A DNA stretch of 64,000 nt from Celerinatantimonas diazotrophica (GCF_004339545.1 NZ_SMGD01000012.1:496001-560000), one strand, 5' to 3'; positions 46,514 through 55,900 are shown, counted from the stretch's first letter. Notes: generated from the letters alone by a model not told the origin. Made by a program: numbers and translations.

Positions 46514-47834
46514 AAAGCACTTCTCAATTGAAAATTTATCACGAATTTTCAAAGAGAACATTGCTCTTTCTGGGGCGACAGGAATAGATAACCTTGACCC
46601 AGCAACGTTTCTTAAACAGCAGGATGAGCAACTAGAAATATTGTCTCGAAAATCCCTTGCTGGGACCTATAGATTTAGCAAATATAAGCTGAAGTTAGTC
46701 ACCAAGGGGAAAGGGAAACCTCCCAGAGAAATTTCAATTCCCACAGTAAGAGATCGCGTAGCACTTCGAGCCTTAAATGACTTTTTGTCAGAACGTTACG
46801 ATACCTCAGTTAATTTTGAACTTCCTCAGGATGTGATAGCGAGGGTTAAAACAGATCTCGATACCAAGACTTTCAACGGATTTATTAAACTTGACGTCAA
46901 ACAGTTTTATCCTTCAATTCTTCATACAGAACTGATGTCTCGTTTACGCAAAAGGATTCGTGGAGAACATGAGTATATTTTAGAATTAATCCAATCTGCT
47001 ATTTCTTCACCTACAGTAGTTAAATCATGTAAAAACGATAATCTAGAAACCAAAGGTGTTCCGCAAGGGTTAGCGGTGTCTAACATCTTGGCAGCGATCT
47101 ACATGAGTAACATTGATCGTGCGCTTAAACAGTATGAAGGTATTAGCTACTTTCGCTATGTTGATGACGTCTTAATTTTATGCGATTTCGATAAGGCTCA
47201 AGACCTAGCTCACGACATCATAAAGCGATTCAGGAGGATTGGCTTAATTGTCCATAAACCCGACCCAAATTCAGACAAGTCAGTTATCGAAAAGATAGGC
47301 CATCCATTTAGCTATCTCGGGTATTATTTTAAAGGCGAAACTGTAACGGCTAGACAAGGCACCGTAGAGCGCCTAAAGGATTCTATAGCTGCCATATTTA
47401 CAGCAAGCAAATATTCAAAGCATGGCAATGAAGAGTTTCTTTTATGGCGTTTAGATATGCGTATTACTGGCTGTGTGTTTGAGAAAAAAAGTAAAGGATG
47501 GTTGTTTTTCTTTTCGATGATTAACGATGAAAAATTGTTACACGAACTAGATAACTATGTTAATAAGCTTATAAAAAGATTCAAAATTTCAGGTAAACCA
47601 AAGCGATTTTCTCGAGCCTTTAAAGAACTGACTCATAACCGCTTCCAAACAAATTACATCCCTAACTTTGATAAGTACCAACGACATCAGAAATTAGCTC
47701 TACTCCATAAGTATTTCCCAAAGGATGTAGAGGGTAAGACGCTCATAGACGCGCAGATTGACTATCACTTTCGTAGACGTATCAAAAAACAAACAAAAGA
47801 CCTGCTTGAAGATATTAAAGATTTTAGATCTTAA
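46491..47834 (+). CDS. Defence-associated reverse transcriptase (UG/DRT class)
   Basis: A 447-residue RT with the palm motifs: PPREISIPTVRDRVALRAL near 75 (RT0-1), FIKLDVKQFYPSIL near 132-145 (first catalytic Asp), GVPQGLAVSNILAAIYM near 186-202, FRYVDDVLILC near 221-231 (YVDD), and SYLGYYF near 278. No retron-type VTG or NAxxH motif, no maturase and no endonuclease domain are visible, which argues against retron and group II intron RTs. The order ncRNA-SLATT-RT is the arrangement I associate with the DRT10 type, reported to make repeat DNA from an RNA template; this name should be confirmed. It is translated by coupling to the SLATT-like gene. Confidence 0.85.
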   Translation: MNVKHQFEKHFSIENLSRIFKENIALSGATGIDNLDPATFLKQQDEQLEILSRKSLAGTYRFSKYKLKLVTKGKGKPPREISIPTVRDRVALRALNDFLSERYDTSVNFELPQDVIARVKTDLDTKTFNGFIKLDVKQFYPSILHTELMSRLRKRIRGEHEYILELIQSAISSPTVVKSCKNDNLETKGVPQGLAVSNILAAIYMSNIDRALKQYEGISYFRYVDDVLILCDFDKAQDLAHDIIKRFRRIGLIVHKPDPNSDKSVIEKIGHPFSYLGYYFKGETVTARQGTVERLKDSIAAIFTASKYSKHGNEEFLLWRLDMRITGCVFEKKSKGWLFFFSMINDEKLLHELDNYVNKLIKRFKISGKPKRFSRAFKELTHNRFQTNYIPNFDKYQRHQKLALLHKYFPKDVEGKTLIDAQIDYHFRRRIKKQTKDLLEDIKDFRS

Positions 47835-47905
47835 GATTGACTAAGTTGAAACTGGATAAATGATAAAAAGTTGCGGCACCTGACACATAAGGAAAGATTG
47901 AAAAA

Positions 47906-48073
47906 ATGAACTATAGATTGGTAGCCGTCGAAGTTGGAGATTTGTTGAAGTACGATACTTCGGTAAATCAGATAAACCGAATAGGACAAGCAATCTTCCC
48001 TTTTCGAAAGGAGAATTTCCCCAATGAATCTATTACTTCTTTCTGTTCGAACGAAAATGATTTTTATGTTAGT
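47906..48073 (+). pseudogene. 5' fragment of an unidentified gene, truncated at palindrome P2
   Basis: The frame starts ATG 47906 and reads YRLVAVEVGDLLKYDTSVNQ, then QAIFPFRKENFPNESITS, a coherent coding-like stretch of about 46 residues. It then runs into AT-rich sequence and the 24-bp palindrome. Nothing after about 48045 looks coding. I judge it the start of a gene cut off when a neighbouring module joined. The family is not recognised with certainty. Confidence 0.45.
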
Positions 48074-48097
48074 AGTGGTCAGATCCATTTGACCACT
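48074..48097. repeat. 24-bp palindrome P2 at the right edge of the RT cassette
   Basis: Arms AGTGGTCA / TGACCACT with an eight-base centre, followed by ATACTATTAATTTTC. It is the partner of P1 at 45608 with compensating arm changes. It lacks a T run on either strand. Confidence 0.8.
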
Positions 48098-48114
48098 ATA
48101 CTATTAATTTTCGG

Positions 48115-49068
48115 TTACTTAATAGAAATGGTTGGATCTAGTAGAGCTGTAGATAAAGCATTTTTTAGCGTTAGCCAACGATACATAGCTTCTGCTTGAT
48201 ATATATTGTTTTTTGGTTCAGTTAATGCTGATTTGTGAGAAGCTAATTTAGTATAATAATAAGCATATGTATTATACTTAGATATGTTTTTAAATGAGTG
48301 ATAAACATCCTTAACGTTATGTTGTGTGTCATCTATAAAAAATATATTATTTATTTTTTCAGAATTAGTTCGAGCTAACAATGCTTCTAACATCGTACCT
48401 TTATTTTGTCCAGAAACATACATAATCCCTTTTTGGTAAGAAACAGGAATTCCTTTTTTTAAAGGAGAAAAAGAACCTGCAAGACTACTTATGTTATTTT
48501 TTTTACCAGTAAGTGAGTGGCTTTGAATGAATTTCAAAAAAGATTCATTTTTGTTTTTAAATATTATGTTTAGTTTTGAAAACTGATTTTCAGTAGCTGA
48601 TGAGTCACTACTTCCTCTGGCTGTTAATACAAGTAATTTAGCTCCTTTACTAACTAGTTCACTAAGTATATTTGGAATATTCTTATCTGTATATGGCATA
48701 TTGTTAATAGATAAAAGTAGGGATGAAATATTTTCCAGCTGCTTTTTACTATTCGCAATTTTATATATGGAATCAGGTTTTTCTATTAAACTTGACTGCC
48801 AGCTATACCATGCGGGTCCCCCAATGTATTGGCATTTCTTCGGGTTTTTTTGATCGGTACATTTCATCATGGTTAATGTGTCATCATCATCCATTACTAT
48901 TAGTGAATGTGATAGATCTTTATTTTTTATTTCTTTATTAATATTTTCTTTAAATTCTTTAAAGGAGTTCACTGTTGCATCTATTCCTGTTTTCATATTT
49001 GCAAATGACTTAGCAGATAATGAAAACAGTAGAAATGCTATTAGTAATTTTATGTTAACGTTTCTCAT
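48115..49068 (-). CDS. Exported HAD-like protein (DUF2608 type)
   Basis: A 317-residue protein with a signal peptide (IKLLIAFLLFSLSAKSFA, cleavage near N-M). The HAD nucleophile motif is VMDDDDTLTMM near 58-68; LLVLTARGSSDS is motif II; GIMYVSGQNKGTMLEALL carries the motif III lysine; and IFFIDDTQHNVKDV is motif IV. This matches DUF2608 proteins described in Legionella and relatives, whose substrates are unknown. The gene is very AT-rich, unlike the flanking core genome, so it was probably acquired. It lies between palindrome P2 and the phage remnant. Confidence 0.7.
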   Translation of the reverse strand: MRNVNIKLLIAFLLFSLSAKSFANMKTGIDATVNSFKEFKENINKEIKNKDLSHSLIVMDDDDTLTMMKCTDQKNPKKCQYIGGPAWYSWQSSLIEKPDSIYKIANSKKQLENISSLLLSINNMPYTDKNIPNILSELVSKGAKLLVLTARGSSDSSATENQFSKLNIIFKNKNESFLKFIQSHSLTGKKNNISSLAGSFSPLKKGIPVSYQKGIMYVSGQNKGTMLEALLARTNSEKINNIFFIDDTQHNVKDVYHSFKNISKYNTYAYYYTKLASHKSALTEPKNNIYQAEAMYRWLTLKNALSTALLDPTISIK

Positions 49069-49249
49069 TTAACACCATTTTTATTAAAATTATCTATAAG
49101 TTTAATAAAAATTTTAAATACTGTAAATAAATTAATGTGATTAAAATGATATTTTAATCATATATTAAAATATACGATTTTATTATCCCGAATCATTGTC
49201 CAAAAACTCTTTGAAATATCAGCAGTGCCTGAAAGGGGCAATTGGCTAG

Positions 49250-50282
49250 ATAGAAAACTTCTGTTGGTGGCTCACCGGACTGCGCCGCCGGAATATTCAG
49301 CACATTGAGATGGTCGCACAGATGTTAGGGTTAGTGCATCATTGCAAAGCTACCTATAACAGTGACCTCATTCTGATGAAACGCCGGGCGCAATTACGTG
49401 CACAAGAAGAAATGATCGGAAACACCACCGTGATTAATCAGGTGGGGCAACGCTACACTTTAAAAGAACTGTGCGAGAAGAACGTTTTTAACCCGGAACT
49501 GCGCAAAGCGGAATTGATGGTTAGAATGTGTGGCTTTGAAGAATTGTCGGAACACTTCTATCATGTAGGTGTATTTCTCACTATGACTTGCACGAGCCGC
49601 TATCATGCCGTTTTGAATCTCTCCGGTGTATACAATCCGAAATAGCAACATCAATCCCCAATACAAGCGCAAGGCTACCTTCGGGAAACCTTTGCTCGAA
49701 TCCGAGCGAAGCTCGACCGAGAAAGTATTCATCCCTATGGTTTTCGCACCATGATGGCACACCGCACTGGCATCTATTGCTTTTTGTCCCGCAATATCAG
49801 AAAGACACGCTCATCCACATCTTTCAAAAATACTGCCTTCAGGGAGATGGTTCGGAAAAGGGAGCGGATAGATCCCGATTGAACCGGCTGCGCGAGTGGA
49901 TGCGTGGGCCTCGGGTTGGGGCATTTGCCAGTTTCAACAAATTGGAGACCGTGTGGCGAGAACTGCACCGCCTGAAAGATTCCGACACACTTTCGGAAAA
50001 CTGTCTGAAAATCCACCATGCCGCCGATTGTCGCAATTGGCAAGACTACACAGAACAGAGATGGGCGGGGTGTGGTGCAAACGTGCTGAGCGTCCGATAC
50101 AACCGTTCTATCAACTGGTGTTTTATGATGAAACCGGGAAATGTCATCTCAACCAATATCAGAATGCATTTATGACGCGACTCAAAGGGATTCTGGCGGA
50201 TGGCTGGGAAATCCCGCATTTGGGACTGGCAAATCGACCGCCGTCCGGCTTAATTTTGAAGTTTCCCGAATGGCTTTCTTAA
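49250..50282 (+). pseudogene. Decayed P2-type phage replication endonuclease (gpA-like)
   Basis: Pieces in different frames reconstruct one protein. WWLTGLRRRNIQHIE and RAELMVRMCGFEELSEHF come first; then YHVGVFLTMTCTSRYHAVLN, an in-frame TAG at 49643, and a second part with RETFARIRAKLDRESIHPYG. After a frameshift follows HDGTPHWHLLLFVP (the H-x-H metal motif of rolling-circle endonucleases); then WASGWGICQFQQIG, VWRELHRLKDSDTLSE and RPIQPFYQLVFYDETGKCHL in alternating frames. The tyrosine-bearing AGYIAKYVAKNID block is missing. It is non-functional. Confidence 0.8.
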
Positions 50283-50633
50283 CCTCACAAAACCCAACCT
50301 GCGATTTCCCAACGAACCGTTGATTTTACTGAGCTCTCTCAGGTTTTAGTTTCGGAACTTTTTCCGAAAATCCATCCTGAAATTCTCTGAAAATTCCTGA
50401 AAAAATCACTGAGCTTAAAACCTCATCAGTGAGGCATCGCCTCACCTTGGAGTTCTGTGAATAAGTGTATGGAGAAACTTTATGACCACAATATTTACAA
50501 GGATAACTGTGCCAGTTAAACTAGAAATGTTACCACTCTGGTAATTCTCCAGCCTACTGAAGCAAAGTAGCTTATTACATTGTGTGATGAGGCTGTCTGT
50601 GGCAGGCACAGGCACTCAGTGGAGAAATTGCTG
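50283..50633. other. Phage-remnant intergenic region
   Basis: About 350 bases following the gpA remnant. A 20-codon frame at 50482-50544 (MTTIFTRITVPVKLEMLPLW), with GGAG upstream, might be a small or truncated phage protein. A short dyad GAGGCATCGCCTC lies near 50432. Confidence 0.35.
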
Positions 50634-50732
50634 ATGAGACCTAAAGTCGTTGATGTGCGCGAGTACACTCGATTTCGTTTAGGTAAAGTAGAGGTGGTGT
50701 GTAAGCATCGTCGCTCGTTGCCGAGACGCTAA
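50634..50732 (+). CDS. Small basic phage-type protein (32 aa)
   Basis: ATG to TAA, 33 codons, starting MRPKVVDVREYTRFR and ending in a basic tail. Five or more arginines and a conserved-looking 'VREYTRFR' core suggest a small phage gene that lies after the replication endonuclease in P2-like phages. This is from memory of similar short ORFs and is not certain. Confidence 0.45.
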   Translation: MRPKVVDVREYTRFRLGKVEVVCKHRRSLPRR

Positions 50733-50759
50733 GTCGAATAAATGCCCTAGTGGTAACAT

Positions 50760-52954
50760 CTATGATTCCATCATACATATGTAGTGTTCTTTATCCTGAC
50801 TTTCATCAAATATAGATTCAAACCTTTCCAAATATGGGTGAGGATCTACTTCAATCATTAATCCAATATTACTTGGATCTGAGTGTGAGCTTCTATTTAT
50901 ATATCTATAAAATGCTTTATATCCTTGCTCTGGTTCATTCTCTGCAAGTCTATTTAATATTGAAGATAGTTTATCTTTTTTGTGTACAAATCCAAAATAG
51001 TATTCAAGAATATTTCTCATAACATTGGGTAAGACGACTGGGTTTACGTTACCAGCTATAACATCTTTTAGTATTTGCCATAGAGATTGATAGTCATTTT
51101 TAAGATCTCCTCTATCCATTTCTTGAATGCTTGAGTATTTCTTTTTATTTAAGCGATATAGAGAATATTTTTTATTAAACTTATCTTTAGATTGAGGTGC
51201 TAATTTTAATAATTCCTGATAAAAGAATAGGCTGTGAGTAAGGACTATAACTTTTTTGAATCTATCTCCATTTATGATTTTTGTGTGTATCAAAGAGGCT
51301 ATATCATAAATATAATTTTGAGAAAGACTTGATATTGGATCATCAATTACAATTAGCTTATCTTTATCAGAAAGACCAGATTCTTTGCTCATACTCCCAT
51401 TGCATTGTTCTATGAAATACAAGAACGTTATAAGTGTTTTTTCACCTTCGCTAAGGGATTTAAATACATTGTCTGTATTAGTCGTTTCACCTCGACTAAG
51501 TACAAAGTAGTTTTCTAAATCAGGATTTGATGATGCTTTTATTTCAAAATTTGTTAGCCCAAGATTTGTTAGCTGTATATTAATTCTTTCGATAGTATCA
51601 TCAATATTTGAGGTTTTTGAACGAAGATGTTTAACTCTTTCTTTTACCTTGTTTCCAATTCGAGTAACTCGTTCCAGTTTCTTTTTAAGCGATTTTATTT
51701 CATTATGTTTTTGAGATATCATACTATTCTCTAATGAGAATATACTATCTGTATTATGTCGAATAGAGTCCCACATTCTATTTCCTATATCGTTTTTATT
51801 TTCCTTATATTTTATGGATTTAGCTATAGCAGCTTGAACGGATTCATTTATTTCAGTTGCTATTTGTTTTAGAGGAATAAGTTTATCGTCACAATTTATC
51901 AGTTCAACAGAAAAACTTGGCTTACTTATCTTGGATTCAATCCGACTTAGATTATCTTGATATTCGTGCTCTAATAAATCAATGATTGGTTTTGTTTTAT
52001 GTAAATCAGCGTTGAATATTGAGCAGTTTGTAAATTCTGATTTAATGGATGTAATATAGCTGGTGACAGAATCTTTATAATGTATTGCAATGTCCTCAAC
52101 TTTTTTATTTTTGATTCATATGTTTTATCGAACAATGCTTCTAATTCAGACCGGAAGGTGTTAGTTATTGTTTCTTGTTGGCAGAATGGACATCTTGTTT
52201 GTGTCTTACCTAAAAAGTTTTCTTTGCCATTCCTGACCCAATTTTGATTTTTTAGTTCATCAATAAATTCTTTTAGTTGACTATTTGAAGAGCCTACAAT
52301 AGGTTCATAAAGTAAATCTTTTTCTTCTCGTGTAAGTTGAGGTGGAGTAGGAAGAACAACTAGAGTCGGTGGAGTTTTATTAAACTGAGTTAGAGATATA
52401 TATTCATTATTTAGACTATCAATGGAATCATTTGCTAAACCTTGCTGTTTTTTGACTTGATTATAGAAATTTTGTTTACGTTTATAACCTGATAGGAAGG
52501 TATTTAGAGCGGTTTTTTCAATAATTTGTTTTTGTTTGAATATCTCATCAATAGTTGAACTTATTGCATCTTGTTGTGATTTTTCAGCTACGGATATTTT
52601 ATTTTTTATATCACGATAAATAGATATCAAATTTTCTCGAAGCTTAGACTTTTCAATAATTCTCTCTTCAAGATTTGCATTGTCTTTGCTAAGTGTGAAT
52701 ACTCCTTTTTGCATAGAATTATCCACAAAATTATCTTTTATAAAGGCCTGATTGTATACAAAAGGGGTGAAATCACCTTCAAGATTTATACTACATCCTT
52801 CAAAATCAGGGCTGTTATAGAGAAAATTAGAAATTGTTGATTTTCCTGATCCGTTCAATCCAAAAATCAGTATGTTTTGTTTAGATATATTAAGAAATGC
52901 AGGTTCCGTTGGGTGATAGCTAGCTACTCCCCTTATCGATATTGATTCTTCCAC
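50760..52954 (-). CDS. SMC/AAA_13-like ATPase interrupted by a -1 frameshift
   Basis: Read with one -1 shift the gene encodes about 731 residues. The first part (52954 to the shift) has Walker A IFGLNGSGKSTISN near 31-44, a coiled-coil region, and a CPFCQQ zinc-hook-like motif near 255. After the shift come coiled coils, the signature SLSEGEKTLITFLY, Walker B KLIVIDDPISSLSQNY, the H-loop VIVLTHSLFFYQELL and the C-terminal RYINRSSHSDP. This resembles AAA_13/PrrC-RloC-type anti-phage ATPases; no anticodon-nuclease motif is visible. The shift is at CTTTTTT 52100-52106, read A AAA AAG on the coding strand, in the correct phase for -1 slippage. Without slippage the product stops at 327 residues. 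It is AT-rich. Confidence 0.75.
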
Positions 52955-53022
52955 GTCTAAGTGTCCTATCCTTATGTTATCTCAGTGATAAATGAGATGG
53001 TTATATGTGTTCGAGTACAAAA

Positions 53023-53400
53023 TCATATAAGCAAATTATTTTCCCATAGAGCTATCACGACATCCATTTGATTATTTTGGACTTTAGGCTGGTCATTACA
53101 TGATTGAAACCAAAGCCCTTTTTTATTTTTGGCCAGCTCAGGAGACATCTTGAGTTGTTGTAAAGCAGCCAAACCATAAGCTTTATTTTTTGTAGAACTC
53201 GTGTAGTGCCCGGATGGTATGCCTTTGATATGTCCATCCTCTGCAAGTCCTAAAAATGTTCCTTTAGGGCATCCCTTTTTGATCAACGAAGTTTTCTTAC
53301 CAAATTGATGCTCTGCTGCTTTTGTCCATGCAATGTTCGCATCGACGTGCTTTTGTGCTATTTCAGCGGCTTCTAAAGCAACAAGTCCATATCTGCTCAT
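53023..53400 (-). CDS. DUF6979-like small protein
   Basis: A 125-residue soluble protein. The core KKGCPKGTFLGLAEDGHIKGIPSGHYT near 41-67 and NKAYGLAALQQL near 72-83 match a family I recall as DUF6979; function unknown. It lies directly upstream of the ATPase gene in the same direction (68 bases gap). Possibly part of the same island module, but a functional link is not shown. Confidence 0.65.
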   Translation of the reverse strand: MSRYGLVALEAAEIAQKHVDANIAWTKAAEHQFGKKTSLIKKGCPKGTFLGLAEDGHIKGIPSGHYTSSTKNKAYGLAALQQLKMSPELAKNKKGLWFQSCNDQPKVQNNQMDVVIALWENNLLI

Positions 53401-53846
53401 AATCTACCTACTTGTGATTTTCATAGTATGTGAGAGTTAACTGTTATCTCAAAGCCGTATGATGTTGGTGTGTTCACTATCAAGAGGCTAACGATTTAGA
53501 TAATTTTATCACTTTAGGAGGGCTATAGATTTGCAGAGAGTATATTTTTTAGGTCATTGTCCGAGTTTTTCCTTGGGGACGATTTTAACAACTGTCCTTC
53601 AAACTCAGCAGACTAATCAGTTCATCAGGTTGAGGCTTTTCATTGAAATCGGATATGAGATGTAAATTTGATGAATAGTTCAGTGCTAAACGATGTGAGG
53701 CAACCACTTCAACAACAAGCATGAGACGAGGCAATATTTGGCGTCGATTGACGCAAAAGTTGCTAAACGCTGCTACATATTTGCTACACAGGATTTTTTG
53801 AGGTTGAAAAGTCAGTGAATACTACGGCTATAAGACTTGGTAGGAT
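53401..53846. other. Island-to-tRNA junction without integrase
   Basis: About 450 bases between the DUF6979-like gene and tRNA-Ile2. Near 53755-53795, on the tRNA strand, TAGCA occurs three times at short spacing (TGTAGCA, ATGTAGCA, TTTAGCA), like arm-type integrase sites next to a tRNA attachment site. No integrase gene is present, and no second copy of the tRNA 3' end was found in the window. Confidence 0.4.
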
Positions 53847-53923
53847 TGGTGGCCCCAACAGGACTTGAACCTGTGACCAATCGATTATGAGTCGACTGCT
53901 CTAACCAACTGAGCTATAGGGCC
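53847..53923 (-). tRNA. ileX: tRNA-Ile (CAU anticodon, lysidine-dependent, tRNA-Ile2)
   Basis: A 77-nt gene with CCA encoded. The acceptor GGCCCTA pairs with TGGGGCC; the D-arm is AGCTCAGTTGGTTAGAGC; the anticodon loop CTCATAA (anticodon CAT) is closed by GTCGA/TCGAT; the T-arm is ACAGGTTCAAGTCCTGT. The GGCCCY acceptor and the GACTCATAATCG stem-loop match E. coli tRNA-Ile2 rather than tRNA-Met, and ileX also sits beside rpoD in E. coli. Its 3' end faces the island. Confidence 0.9.
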
Positions 53924-53940
53924 ATTGATGGTGTTTTATA

Positions 53941-53973
53941 GAAAACAGGCTGGATTATAAGTAATCCAGCCTG
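53941..53973 (-). terminator. rpoD terminator
   Basis: Perfect 12-bp stem CAGGCTGGATTA / TAATCCAGCCTG with a four-base loop. Read on the minus strand it is followed by TTTTC. It separates rpoD from tRNA-Ile2. Confidence 0.85.
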
Positions 53974-54014
53974 CTGTGTCTATCACCTAACGTACTGTTT
54001 GCACAATAAATAAC

Positions 54015-55862
54015 CTATTCGTCAAGGAAACTGCGCAATTGTTCACTACGACTTGGATGTCGCAGTTTACGCAGCGCTTTGGCTTCGATTTGACGAATAC
54101 GTTCACGGGTTACATCAAACTGTTTACCCACTTCTTCGAGGGTGTGATCCGTGTTCATGCCAATCCCAAAACGCATCCGCAATACTTTTGCTTCACGCGG
54201 GGTGAGGCCTGCCAAGACTTCCTGAGTTGCAAATTTCAGATTGTCGTTGGTAGCTGAATCAACAGGCAGCGACAAGGTGGTGTCTTCGATAAAGTCGCCT
54301 AAGTGCGAATCTTCATCATCCCCAATCGGAGTCTCCATCGAAATTGGTTCTTTGGCGATCTTCAATACCTTACGAATTTTATCTTCAGGCATCATCATCC
54401 GTTCTGCCAGTTCATCAGGGTTCGGCTCACGGCCCATTTCCTGAAGCATCTGACGGCTAATCCGGTTCAGTTTGTTGATTGTTTCAATCATATGGACCGG
54501 AATACGAATGGTTCGAGCCTGGTCGGCAATCGAACGTGTAATTGCCTGACGGATCCACCAAGTTGCGTAGGTTGAGAATTTGTACCCGCGGCGGTATTCA
54601 AATTTATCAACCGCTTTCATCAGGCCAATATTCCCTTCCTGAATTAAATCAAGGAACTGTAAGCCACGGTTGGTATATTTTTTCGCAATCGAAATAACCA
54701 AACGTAAGTTTGCTTCAACCATCTCTTTTTTCGCCCGGCGAGCTTTGGCTTCACCGATGCTCATGCGACGGTTAATGTCTTTAATACTTTGGATGGTTAA
54801 TCCAGTTTCTTCTTCAACTTGGTGCAGCTTGCTGATGCTTCGGCGTACTTCTTCTTCGACTTCTTTCAGTGCCGGTGCGTAGGATTTAGCTGATGCCAAC
54901 TGCTGGTCAAACCATGCTTCTGATGATTCGTTGCCAGCAAAAGCATTTACAAATGCTTTTTTGGGCATTTTGCCTTGTTCGACGCACATCTTCATGATGA
55001 GTCGCTCTTGGGTACGAACGCGATCCATCATAGAACGCATCCGTGCGACGATTTTATCGAAGACTTTCGGGATTAGGCGGAAGGTATGGAATACTTCACT
55101 TAAAGCTTCGATACTTTCGCGGGCTGCTTTACTATCGCGGCCGTTTTTGTTGATCGTTGCCAGTGATTGTTCATAGACTTCACGCAGCGCTGTAAAGCGC
55201 TCCTTAGCCAGCTCTGGATCGATTCCTACATCTGAATCTTCATCATCATCGCTGTCTTCATCATCGTCATCGTCGTCATCATCGCGATCACTTTCAGCGA
55301 GCTCCGAGCCAATATGTGTGGCTGTCGGTGCAGCATCTTCAACTTCGCTTTCATCTAGAAAGCCCGATACGATATCACCAATGCGCAGTTCTTCTGCCTG
55401 GTATTGGTCATACATATCTAATAACATGGCAATGGTATCAGGGTATTCTGCGACCGAACACTGAACCTGATTAATACCATCTTCGATCCGCTTGGCGATA
55501 TCAATTTCGCCTTCACGTGTTAACAATTCCACGGTACCCATTTCGCGCATGTACATACGCACAGGGTCGGTTGTACGGCCAATTTCTGATTCAACTGAGG
55601 CCAGTGCTTGGGCTGCTGCTTCAACTGCATCTTCATCGGCGGCATTTTCTGCCAGCATCAATTCATCGGCATCTGGCGCATTTTCATAGACCGTGATACC
55701 CATGTCGTTGATCATTTGAATAATATCTTCAACCTGATCTGAATCGACAATATCTTCAGGTAAATGATCGTTCACCTGTGAGTAGGTGAGATAGCCTTGC
55801 TCTTTGCCCTTTGCTAAAAGGACTTTGAGTTGTGACTGTGGGGTTGGCTCCATAGAGATCAT
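54015..55862 (-). CDS. rpoD: RNA polymerase primary sigma factor (sigma-70)
   Basis: Housekeeping sigma factor of 615 residues. Region 1.1 opens [29 protein letters not shown]; region 1.2 contains [22 protein letters not shown]. The non-conserved region holds a run of aspartates near 195-215. Regions 2.1-2.4 contain [42 protein letters not shown]-type sequence, and region 4.2 has [20 protein letters not shown]. It follows dnaG in the macromolecular-synthesis cluster, with a palindrome in the gap. Confidence 0.97.
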   Translation of the reverse strand: MISMEPTPQSQLKVLLAKGKEQGYLTYSQVNDHLPEDIVDSDQVEDIIQMINDMGITVYENAPDADELMLAENAADEDAVEAAAQALASVESEIGRTTDPVRMYMREMGTVELLTREGEIDIAKRIEDGINQVQCSVAEYPDTIAMLLDMYDQYQAEELRIGDIVSGFLDESEVEDAAPTATHIGSELAESDRDDDDDDDDEDSDDDEDSDVGIDPELAKERFTALREVYEQSLATINKNGRDSKAARESIEALSEVFHTFRLIPKVFDKIVARMRSMMDRVRTQERLIMKMCVEQGKMPKKAFVNAFAGNESSEAWFDQQLASAKSYAPALKEVEEEVRRSISKLHQVEEETGLTIQSIKDINRRMSIGEAKARRAKKEMVEANLRLVISIAKKYTNRGLQFLDLIQEGNIGLMKAVDKFEYRRGYKFSTYATWWIRQAITRSIADQARTIRIPVHMIETINKLNRISRQMLQEMGREPNPDELAERMMMPEDKIRKVLKIAKEPISMETPIGDDEDSHLGDFIEDTTLSLPVDSATNDNLKFATQEVLAGLTPREAKVLRMRFGIGMNTDHTLEEVGKQFDVTRERIRQIEAKALRKLRHPSRSEQLRSFLDE

Positions 55863-55900
55863 CCGCTAGTTAAGTTACGCTTGCTACACATTTGGTATCA

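Noticed and set aside
45708-47834. Calling the RT locus a classical retron
   Set aside because: The inverted-repeat-bounded RNA is retron-like, but a membrane-protein gene separates it from the RT, no long msd hairpin is present, and the RT shows neither a VTG nor an NAxxH motif. A DRT/UG-type assignment fits better, though the retron option is not excluded.
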